A stretch of DNA of 42,991 nucleotides from Branchiostoma floridae (lineage: Eukaryota; Chordata; Leptocardii; Amphioxiformes; Branchiostomatidae): positions 4,688,468 through 4,731,458 of the forward strand of contig NC_049986.1 in assembly GCF_000003815.2 (NCBI RefSeq), given 5' to 3'. The notes under the pieces are model-generated. The model worked only from the letters and a program-made list of their open reading frames with translations. It made no database searches and was not told the origin of the DNA. Below, piece after piece: positions 24,301 through 36,300 of the stretch. The translations under genes and the position numbers were made by a program. Every line of letters begins with the position of its first letter. Within the stretch, counting starts at the first letter, position 1.

Positions 24301-27300
24301 NNNNNNNNNNNNNNNNNNNNNNNNNNNNNNNNNNNNNNNNNNNNNNNNNNNNNNNNNNNNNNNNNNNNNNNNNNNNNNNNNNNNNNNNNNNAATATAAGT
24401 AGTTCAAACTTGACAGGGGCTGTTCCTTACTGAGAGACAGTCAAAACAATGCCTTCATACAACATAATGCCCTAGCTCTTGTGTGAAAACAAAATGTCTT
24501 CCTGTCGCCTGCTGTAATACCAATCCTTTGTCCTTGGTTACAGACGGGTAGAGATCTCCCACTGGGTCTAAGCCATTTATGATGCTGGGAGTATGCGATG
24601 AGTCAATTTAGCAACTGGCATCCTGGTAGGAGATAGTCTTTTATGGTCGATTGCCCTGGGAGTAGCTGTTTGGACTCCTGAAGCCTGTAGACCCAAGGAC
24701 ATTTATGTCCTAGTAAGACCCCACAAGTCAGAATGCCCTGTTTACACCAAGGAATATTGAAGCCTAGTCAGACTAGAATTTATGAGCATGATTGCTCAAG
24801 CTCAGATTCAAATGGCCTATTAATCTTTTGTGACCGCTTTTCAGGGTGATTTTGTGCAGAGGTGACTCAAAGTTGAAGCCTTTAGTGCATCCTTAAGATT
24901 GTTTAATTCAAGTTGATTTTGAGAGTGATTCAAATAAAGCTTAATTGTTTAAATGTTTTAAAACATTGTTGAAGGAAACCCAAAATTTGTACATGGCGCT
25001 CCCTCAAGCCAAAAATTTTCTCCTTGGACCAAGGAGGGACACAGTGGCCTCTAGTTTTATGGCAAGTTTCTTTTTGATGTGCACAGCTCTCCTTCCTTTA
25101 CCAGCATACTGCAAACTCGGGAAGAACAACTTATAAACTGCAAGGTTCCTTTCATTGAAACAAGGAGGTTTTATCAATGATTTCTCAATGATTAAACCTC
25201 CTTGATTCAAATACATTCAAAGTCAGCGATTTTTTTCTAGGATTACAACCCTACTGTTGATACAAATCAGTCTTTTAGATAGAATTTTCACATTAAAAAA
25301 AAACGGACCTTCAAGCGCGTGGTGTAGTTCGTCAGAACCCCCAACCCCCTACTCTTCAAGCAGAGGTTAGGATTCGGCGGTTTTTCAACGTTTTTTTTAG
25401 TCGTTTTCATCAGACTTTCTATTTTGTATTTTATCTTTATCTAAGTTTATGGCCGTGATAGCAAGTTTATGCCCCGTCCGAGACGGGGGAAACTCACTAT
25501 CACGGCCAACTCCCTTCCACAGCAAACTCCCTTCCTCGGCAAACTCCTTTCCCGGCACAAGAGAACATAGCCAACGCGGAGTTACTCTTCAGTTTTGAAA
25601 TGCACATAAGCCAGTAGTCCAGCCCCGTTCCGAAGACTAGGGACAAATATGTGACAATGTGTGATTTTTTTTCGTGATTTTTTAAATGAGTGACATTTAA
25701 TTGTTGGGCTTTTGCTACTTTTTTCAAAGACTAAAAAGTAAATCTATCCTTTTGCTGCAAGCTCAGAACCTGAAGGCTTGTGGTTTCAAGTTAACACTCC
25801 TTGTTGGTCTAGAAGGTTTATATGAGATCATAAACTATTTCTCACCCGGTTGCAACTGTATTTCACTTCTCTATAGTGTCTGTATTACAAATTAGTGCAT
25901 CCATTGTGGTTGCTGGATAACATCAAGGAACAAAGAGATAATCATTAAAAGATAAATGGGGAGGTAATTATCACACTTGGGTGATAAAAAGAGAAGTGGC
26001 CTCCAAAGACCAAGGGAACAATGAAGGAAAGGCCTGGCATACAACGACGAAGGTGTACAACGAAGTCATATGTTTGCAGTCATATATTATTTCTTGCATG
26101 CAAAAGATATACAACAGATCATAGTTAGTAAGGTCACATACAACATAACAGATCCAGGATAGACATACTCCTGCATGCACAGTAGTAAGTCTGCAATACT
26201 CCTAGCTTAATTCTTCACCCCTGCTAGGTACACACTAAGAATGTTTATTTAGGGCCAGGAGGGGCAAGATCACTAGCGTTTTCGCCCCCCTTTAGCGTTT
26301 TCGCCCCCCCCCCAATTCCCCGGCAGTGTTTTCGTCCCCCCTAAGAACATTGCTTCTCGGAGAGTTTTCAAGAGCAACTGGTTACTACATACATTTGTAT
26401 TAGGCTCGCTATCTGGTACTATACTGCACCTGGAGAGTAAAGTATATGGTGTGTTACCTGGTACCTATATGCCACCTTATTACCTGAAGATGTTATACCT
26501 CGAAAGTCGATATTATACATCTATGAAACGGAACACGTCAGTTACATGTTTTCAATTTGTCACAGTATTTTCTCTCTTGTGCAGGAAACATTTCCAAAGC
26601 ACTAACAAAAACACAAGTGAATAATAGTTTCTCATTATAAACACTATCTCTATATATATGTATACGCGCAAATTCATATACATTGTACCTGTTGCGAAAT
26701 GCTACAAAGTACCAGTCCTAAGAAACACGGGTAAACGCACCAGTTCCCAAATACTAGAAAAACAGTCATAATGGAGGTGCATATAACAAAATGTGCGATA
26801 TTCTAATGAATACCTTATCTTCATAACTAATAAAGACATTTCATACTTCTTTTGTGGTCATTGTAGAGGCTTCATATTGGAGATATATTGGTTGCTTGAG
26901 GACAGGGGAATACAATCTTATGTCGAGACTCAAGTATAATATTGCAATAATGGGAATACAAGGGACCCAACTCTCCTTGTCCGAAAAAAACTTCAACTGT
27001 CTTAAATATCAACATGTACTGACGTTAATATTAATACTATGGATGGAGTTAGGTATCAGACTCGTGTACTTATATCATTCTGAAACTGCATTTTGTGATT
27101 TATACCAATCAACTTCTAAAATGTTAGATAAACCCGTTTTTTTGGGGGGGGAAGGGGGCGAAATCGCTAAAGGGGGGGCGAGATAGGGGGGCGAGAGCAC
27201 TAGCTGGGGAGGGCGAGATCGCTAGTGATTTTGCCCCAGGGAGGGCGAGATCATGGGGCGTGGGGGCGGGGGCGAGATCGCTGTGACACCAGTTCATATG

Positions 27301-30300
27301 AGGAAGATTTCTGGTCCTATGGCAATGACAGTCTGTCCTGTTCACACGCGGACCCGGGACTCCATCAACTAGCTGTTATTTCCTCATATGCCTCCTTCTT
27401 TCTCACTGCCTTCATTTTACTTATGTTAGTATCTGATCAGAGTATCATTCCATATCAGCAGTAAACTTGACCAGCGACAAAACTCAAATGTACGATCAGG
27501 TTGTGGAAGCTCGCAGAAAGACGGAGGCATTCAGGCTGATCGCTGAAGGTGTGTAGCAGGAAGGCTACAACAGGACCAGCAGGTGGTACAGAAAAATATC
27601 TCCAAGTCACCAGGGTTCACAACAATGCCACTGACACGCAGCAGCGACTTGCAGTTGGTTTGTGTAAAAAACAAACTGTCCTAAGCAACTTTCCTACGAC
27701 AATCATCATAATACAAAGTGCTTTGAGAAAATCATGTCTCAGACTCAACCTCTGACTGTTTAATGCTGTAACATTTAAGGCTGTGCATTAAGCAGACAAT
27801 ACAAGTGGTTTTGAGCAGGTCAGAACATCATGACCAGCATTTAGCTTCAAAGTGGTGCAATAGACATAAAATGCATCTCAACATTATTTCTTTTAGTCAG
27901 AAAGCAATATATGGTGTAAACATTAAGCAAAACAAGTCTTTTTACACTTTATCCATTAATGCTTATCTATAATTATGTATAATTATCTATAATTATATAT
28001 AATTATCTATAATCATGTATAATTATATATAATTATGTATAATGGTTATGGGGGCTAGGCATGATTATGAATAATTGTCATAAATGGTGCATATAACTAT
28101 GAATAATAATCACAAGATTTATATATAATTATGTATAATGGTCATCAGCATTATATATAATCATGTATAATGGTGAAATGGGTTATATATAATTATGTAT
28201 AATGGTGAAATGGTTATATATAATGGTGAAATGGGTTATACATAATTATATATAATAGTGAAATAGGTTATATATAATTATGTATAATGGTGAAATGGGT
28301 TATATATAATTATATATAATGGTGAAATAGGTTATATATAATTATGTATAATGGTGAAATGGGTTATATATAATTATATATAATGCCCCAAAATTATATA
28401 TAATTATATATAGTTATAGTATAATTGGACTAGTCCCAAGGGACTCATTGACGCTTTCCGCATATTCATTACACTTTGGTATGTACTCAATAAAAATATA
28501 AAGTTGATCGGGTAAAGCATTTTGGAGTTATGGACTTGAGTCCAGAATTAGAGTGTTTTTCCATAATTAAAAAGACGCCTGTTATATGTGAATCTCTCCA
28601 TGCGCCAATATCAGGTTTAGTTACTCTGTTCTATTTATATGACATTCTAATAACTAGAAAAAAACGTTCACACACGCAAACATTGGCAAAATGCCAGCTT
28701 TTTTAAAAGCACTTGTTTTGAAAGCATTTCTTGTTTTGTATCAAAGGCCATTGATCAGAAGACAAATTTTGCATAATTGTGTACAATAACTATGCAAATG
28801 AGGACCTCGATTAAAACCTCCTTTCTTAATATAAATTGTGTATGTCTGCGTATTTGGGTGGAGGAGATGATCAAGTAATATAATTTATGCAAATGAGGAC
28901 ATAATTATGAGGACATTGCATAATTAATGACAAACACAATGAAAACAACAGTTGTAGAGGTTGAAATCATTTGGTGAAGGTATGGGGTCGTGGAACTCTG
29001 GTTCCATTTCTTCTGGAAAAAAATTAGCTTTGTGATGAAGCATCAGTCGCGGCAATAGTTGCAGAAGGTCTCATTGATGAGTTTTTTCTTCCCATAGACT
29101 TTTATGTTATAATTTGTGGTTTACATGGCCGTGTTCATAAATTTTAGCAGATTTTTCAATCTATGTTGAGCACATTTACCCTATATCGTGGGAAAAAATT
29201 GCCAATGTCAAAAAGACACTCTGGTTCTTTTTTATAGCAATTAAAAACTGATTAGTGAATCCCCACAAAAGGCACTTTTTCAGATTTAGTGTACAACTGC
29301 ACCACTCAGAACCCAGGACTGTGTACCTCCATCCTAGCGCACGGCTGCAAAACTTTACCTGCTAATTTGTTCAAGCTTCCACCAATCTAACTTTTGAGAT
29401 CAGTTCCGCTGGCTAAAAGGGAATTTCTCACCCACCGCTAAAAACACGCGTTCATGCAGCCGTTTATTTTTTGGCTCTTTTCGAGTACCCAATCGGAGTA
29501 ATACATCAATGAGACCTTAACTTAACTTATTAATGTATTAATAAAAAAAATCTATCAAAGGAAAGAATGTCGTTTTCTTAATCATCTCTCTGAAAGTCTG
29601 GGTGTCTTTACCTGCTAATTTCTTCAGTTAAAAACATTCAAGCTTTCACCAATCTAACTTTTGAGATCAGTTCTGCTGGTTAAAAGGGAATTTCTCACTG
29701 CTAAAAACATGCTCTTTTAGGGTACCCACTCGGAGTAATGCATCAATGAGACCGGAAGAGGAAGACTACATTGTACAATGTAATGTTTGTGTGTTTGAAT
29801 CAGGCAGAAGGGCTGAGTCTGGAAGGCAGGGAGTTGATGGGAGACAGCAGCAGCTCAGGAGACCCACACCTGGAAGCTCTGCTGGCTGATGGGGCAGAGT
29901 TCCCTGCCATGTTAGACATTCCTCCTGATGCAGATGATGAAACCATGGTGGAGCTGGCCATTGCTCTCAGCCTACAGGACCAGAGAGGTCACTCCAGTGG
30001 ACTGGGGCTGCAGGGGCTGACCTTGGACACCTCTCATGGACAGAGCCACTCCTCACTGGAGGCTGGAACACTTTCGGACACAACGGCATCAGGTCTTTTA
30101 TTTGTCACTATTTCAGTCCGATAATTGCATGCAGAATTACCCTGGCTGTGACCTTGGCTGTGCTGAAATGTTACACAAGACAGCACTGATCCAGGAGATA
30201 TCAAATATATACATGCTACTTTTGTTAGGGGGGGGGGGATTTCTGACCATAATGTCTTATGCAGATATGCTTACATGTACATGTATTTGTGCATAATTTT

Positions 30301-33300
30301 CATATACTCTAAATGCAGTTGCTTTTTGCAAAATCAGCTTTTGCATTGTCAGGACTTGATTACATTGTACATGTAGGTGAAGTTTTAGTGGAGATTTAAT
30401 CCAGGTGTAACATGTTTGTAATGTTTTTTGTAGCAGCAGCTAGCGATGATGAAGGTAGTACAGCAGCCACTGATGGGTCCACTCTACGGACTTCTCCTGC
30501 AGAGCATGCTGGGAGTGGGGAGTCTGAGAGCAGTGGCAGTGCAGCAGACTCCATTACAGGAGAGCAGAATGGTAGGAATTCATGCTGTACATGGACATCA
30601 TCTTTCATCTTCAAGGAAAGAAAACAGATTTTCTCAAGGCATGGCAATAGGCTTATTGGTCTCTATTTGCCCTAATAAGACTATTGCATTTCAAACAAAC
30701 ATTAAATGAAATTTTAGACAGTGTCTGGGTGAATGTCTGTGTGTGTGATATAAGTACAGTTTGTAAGCAATGCCAAAAGATGGGACAAATTTGAGGGTGT
30801 TATCTGGAGAAGGTAGCCCAAACATGTGTCAACATTTGAAATGAATTTTGATTCAGTTCAACTTCTGCTCTCCTAAATTGCTATTTAGTGAGTGGACGCA
30901 GCAGCACATTCGGAGATTCTATCCAGGACGGATCTGCTTTGGAGGCCAGCAGTGCAGCAACCAGTAGCAACCTGGGGGGGACCAGCCTACAGCAGGAGGG
31001 GGAGGAGTCTGAAGGGGAAGCTGATGTGGACAGATATAGGTTAGTGTCAATAATTCACAAAGCATCATTGATTTAGTTTGCTCAAATGTACCAATAATCT
31101 GGAAAGTAGAAAGCGATTAAAATGAAACAGCCCGTGTCTTTCGTCAGTAAAACTGGAGAAATCTTTTTGGGGACAGTTCATATATCCTAGCTGTGAATTG
31201 ATTTGCAAAAGAAGTTACCACTTTGAAAGTTTCAAAACCCCCTACCAGTCACATCACCCGAAGAACAAACCACCTAACTCCACCACTCTCATAGTTTTAG
31301 CTATTCTCAGTCCTTCCATTTTTATATTTCAGCCATATCACAGTATGGTGAAATATATTGTATTCGTAAAATGTTTCTTCTTCTTTCTTTCTCCTGTCAA
31401 ATCTTCAAATTGATTCATCTCTGTCGTTCCTGGACCGAATGACCTGAAATTTGGCACAAGGTACATTTTGTAGAGTGGGCCAATACCATTGGATGCTTTT
31501 TTTTCATATCCTCCTCTAAAATGATTTTATTTCGTTGTTTTTTTTGTGTGTGTTATTTTTAAACAAAAACTATATTTCAGCCCCCTGTACCCTGGTATTA
31601 CAACCGAATGACCTGAAATTTGGCACGGAGGTGCCTTGATGGTATGCCTATATAAACTTGGCACAAAAAGTTTGGAATATCAACTTTGGCTGATCATATT
31701 TCCACTGTTTCTGCATCAATTTTAATGTGTGATATATCAATAGAAAGTGTGTGTAATTTTCTTTTAAATGGTATCAAACTCCTTATGATGATAAATTCTC
31801 GGAACGGACATCAGGGCTACTTTTGTCAGTNNNNNNNNNNNNNNNNNNNNNNNNNNNNNNNNNNNNNNNNNNNNNNNNNNNNNNNNNNNNNNNNNNNNNN
31901 NNNNNNNNNNNNNNNNNNNNNNNNNNNNNNCTTACAGAATGTCATTCGACCCCATATTGAAGGGGTAAGACATTGCGACTGAATGGAGAATGATGTCCCT
32001 GTATCTCACAGCATTGACGTTGTCTTGTCTATCTGGGAAGATGCTAAACCTTGTTTTTCCTGTGGCAGCCATACATACACCACACCAAGCGCTACGCGCT
32101 GTTATGCTCTACCCGTGCGACAGTCAGCGTGGCATTCTCCTTGCCGCATCCACGCCTCTATTCGGTCATCCAACAGCCAAAAGGGCACATATACTCTTAC
32201 CAAATGTTAAAGATAAACTTGGATGTTCTGTATACCAAAGATTACGTGAAAAAAGCATCTATATAGTAGATTGAATCCTTGACACCCACACTCATACCAA
32301 CAGGATAAGAACACAAAAATTGAAATCTGGGCACTTTTTTTTCATGACCCACTGACGTAAGTAGCCCTGGTGCTCGTTCCGAGAATTTATAATCATAAGG
32401 TGTTTGATACCATTATGAAAGGAAATCACACACGCTTTCTATTGATATATCACACATAAAAATTGATGCAGAAACAACGGAAATATGATCAGTCAAAGTT
32501 GATATTCCAAACTTTTTGTGCCGAGTTTAGATTCGATAGCACTTTTGGTATAGAGTACAACAAAATGCTTATTAATCTTACGATTTTTGGCCAGTTTTTT
32601 TTACCAGATAAAGTACATTTCCGGCTCCTGTACCCTGGTGTTTCAACCAAGTGACCTAAGATTTTGTATAGGAGTGCTTTGGACATATGTGCATGTGGAT
32701 TGGCATACAGTACAACAAAATGCTTAATTTTGAGATTTTTTTGCCATTTTTTTTAACGAAAAAATGACACGTTTGGCTCCTGTACACTGGTTTTACAACC
32801 AAATGACCTAAATTTTGGTAAATGGGTGCACTGGATATTTATTCAAATAACCCATGTATGATTTTTGGTATGAACCACTTCAAAAGGATTTTTGGGGTCA
32901 TTTTCCAATGGCCACAGGAGTCAATGACCTCAACATCGTTGACCCCATTTGGAGGCTTTCTCAGATGCAGGCCTGTATGTTTATATAACTTAAATAAAAA
33001 GGTAACCAATCACTTAGCCTGAATCAAAATCCAGAGAGGGATTTGATGAGAGAAGATGAAACAAAATATTTCATGAGAGGTATGAGGTCTCCAAACTCTT
33101 GTTTCCATTGTTTACAGTTTTCTGTTGGTGTAACTTACTGTTAATGTATTTAAGTTCGCGGGGATTTAATTTNNNNNNNNNNNNNNNNNNNNNNNNNNNN
33201 NNNNNNNNNNNNNNNNNNNNNNNNNNNNNNNNNNNNNNNNNNNNNNNNNNNNNNNNNNNNNNNNNNNNNNNNNNNNNNNNNNNNNNNNNNNNNNNNNNNN

Positions 33301-36300
33301 NNNNNNNNNNNNNNNNNNNNNNNNNNNNNNNNNNNNNNNNNNNNNNNNNNNNNNNNNNNNNNNNNNNNNNNNNNNNNNNNNNNNNNNNNNNNNNNNNNNN
33401 NNNNNNNNNNNNNNNNNNNNNNNNNNNNNNNNNNNNNNNNNNNNNNNNNNNNNNNNNNNNNNNNNNNNNNNNNNNNNNNNNNNNNNNNNNNNNNNNNNNN
33501 NNNNNNNNNNNNNNNNNNNNNNNNNNNNNNNNNNNNNNNNNNNNNNNNNNNNNNNNNNNNNNNNNNNNNNNNNNNNNNNNNNNNNNNNNNNNNNNNNNNN
33601 NNNNNNNNNNNNNNNNNNNNNNNNNNNNNNNNNNNNNNNNNNNNNNNNNNNNNNNNNNNNNNNNNNNNNNNNNNNNNNNNNNNNNNNNNACTGCGATAGA
33701 AAAATGTTTGCAGTGGTTTTAAGTTTACGGTGAAGTGGCCACCGTGAAAACCGGAATACCGAAATACAATGTATATATATTTGTAGGATGCAATCCCTGC
33801 GGAGGGCTCTACTGGAGATGCTGATGAAGGACATCCCCAGACTGAGGGATGTTGGTGGAACCAGAGCCATTCCATTCCTGCAGGTCAGTTACTGAACCAA
33901 TCCTTGTGGAGCCATAGAAGGATGAAAGGAGTGATTGGAAGTAGAAGCAATAATTATTGTTCTCAAGAGAATACACTCCTTCTCTGTTTCATTGATGAAA
34001 GAAAGGGGTGAAATTTTCATCTATTTTTAGTTTACCCCAGAATGCAAAGATTCACTGTTTCATGCTGAAATTATAACAGCTTTGATATCAGGCATTGTAC
34101 ACTAAAATGTAGATGGTTTGTTTCGTTTTGTTTGTAATGTACTTGTATGTTATCAGAAAAAAGAAGTAAGGTCCTTGAATTCAGAAGCTAATTTTCTATT
34201 AACACTCCTCCTGAATGAATCATCCTTTACCTTCCATGCCTGACTGCAGGTTGTTCTTATGTTGAGCTCGGACCTTGACTGCAGTGACACGAGGGACTGT
34301 GCTACACTGAACAGCCTCCTGTCATGTTTACTCCAACAGTTGGACATCTCCACACAAGTTAGTAGGCGCTCCTTTACTGCCTGCCACAGGGACATTGTTG
34401 TAATTAAGGACGTGACTAAATTTGCAACTTTTTAATGCGGCATCTAACGTTATGTGAATTTGTTGCCAAATTTCCCCTTCAGTCACTATAAATTATGTAT
34501 ATGACTCACTTGCATATAAAGCCCAGATGAGGAAGTTATTGGAAATTGCAGTGTTGCTGAACATCCCTAATTTCTTCAGTTACAATTTACAAAGTTAACA
34601 AGCTTCCACCCCTTTGATGTTTGAGATCAGTTTCGCTTTGCTAAAAGGGAATTTCTCAATGTTATAAATGCACATTCGTGCAGCCATTTATTTAATAGGC
34701 CAATACTCTTTAAGGATACCAACTTTGAGGAATACATGTTTGATACCTAAAAGGACTTTTGTCCTATCAACTATTGCTGAATGGAACCTATTGTCATCTC
34801 TTCATTAGCTTTAGATATCATGAATTGAGTTACACATGAATGGTTAAGGTGTGACTAGTCATTCAAAGCATAATTTACCCAGCCATTGATCACAAGATGG
34901 CAAAGATACATTGTGTGTTAGGTTAGGTCATTAACTGGACTATTTGTGGCTCTTTTCTTGAACAAGCCTAAGGTATCACGCTACCTGTCAAACTTTGAAA
35001 TTTTCTACAAGTAGATAGATGACTGTTGTTATGCAAAGTTTACTCCATTGAACCAGGACAGATTTTTTTAATGTGGGAAAGTGAATTGCATGACTGTGTT
35101 ACAGGATGTGACCAGGATGGCAGAGAGGAGTAAGGAGCATGAAGTCCAACTGGTCATCATGAGACTGCTGAGTGTTTTCATGTCCCGCACAAAGATACTA
35201 TCTAAAACACGCACTGAGGTAAGGACAGCTGTACAGTCTGACGGGTTGGCGGAAACAGCTGCCCGGTCAGTTGACGGAAACAGCTGCCCGGTCCAGTCAG
35301 GACGGTGGTTTGGGGGTTTCAAGTATTACGCACAGCAGAGCAAGGTATCTCGTGCAGTTGCGCCTCCTTGCAGCAATCATTGTAATCTCAATATCAAATA
35401 ATACACACATCGCAATATCTTAGGTATACACGAAATAGGAAAACTGCTGGTTGTATTCTTTGAATTCATTTTTCAGACACCGTGATTTCGGTAGTCTGCT
35501 TGTTGTTGGTTTGCAAACTTAAGGTACATTTAAAACAAGAAATCTTTTTAAAAAAGCTGTGCCTTGCCGCGTATTTTATGTTATTTTGGTAAGTTAGACT
35601 AGATTCTACGCTTAAAAATCCCGAGTTCCACATGTCGCCCCCCTCCCCCTCATTATCATAATTTATGTCAGATGAATTATTGGTACATTAAACAGGTTTT
35701 GTAAAACTTTTTGACCCACAATGAATATGCATTATTTTTTATTACAAACTAAGTTCCTTCTGATGCAATTTGTGATATATATTTATATGAACATGGTGAG
35801 TTAAAGCGTAGATTTATTACGCTGGACCACATACAGTAACATGCGTCTAGAAGAGCGTTTTAATACTCGTCTGGAATGTACCATTGTCTAACTAAGCCAT
35901 GAAACTCGGCAAGGAAAGAAGGGCCTTTGGAAGGGGCTTTGGAAGGGCTGGGTTAAAAGGTCCGTCCATTGATCCATGGAAAAAAGCTGGCGTAAAGCCT
36001 TGCCTGGCGGCAAGGCAAAAATGCTTAACGCAATTGCCCTGAATGTGCAAACTTACTTGCCCCCTGGTCCGTACGCATGTTTGACGGTGTCTTTGTGCGC
36101 AATTTTCTAATGGTCACCGGGGGTAACACAACTTATAGATTCTGAAATACTAAGAGGCTCAAATACAGTGCACACCATGACTAATTGATTGTGTATAATA
36201 GTGTTTTACTTTTTGGCGGAAGTTGATACTTTCATCTCTGATTTCGTCTGCGTGACAGGCCACTTCCGTAGGTCACCACTACAGTGAAAAGAAAAGAAAT

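Larger units (their letters stand above)
16664..29803 (+). other. Intron 12 (13.1 kb), repeat-filled
   Basis: This is the longest intron in the window. It holds the tRNA-like segment, three AT-rich palindromic elements, a LINE remnant, a MITE, G-rich inverted repeats, hairpins and two exon-like segments listed separately. Vertebrate UBR4 has extra acidic linker residues between the sequences of exons 12 and 13. I searched by eye for an exon encoding them and found none, so the lancelet-like protein may simply be shorter here. Confidence 0.7.

Noticed and set aside
24168-25619. Possible LTR pair (R2 copies flanking 1.4 kb)
   Set aside because: The shared segment is only about 44 bp, with no TG/CA ends, primer-binding site or gag/pol sequence between.
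26854-27186. Plus-strand open frame of 110 codons inside the G-rich-ended element
   Set aside because: No transposase or other motif seen, and its C-terminus runs into the G-rich terminal repeat. Left as part of the element.
33099-33875. Long open frames on both strands across 33173-33689
   Set aside because: They consist almost entirely of undetermined bases (assembly gap).
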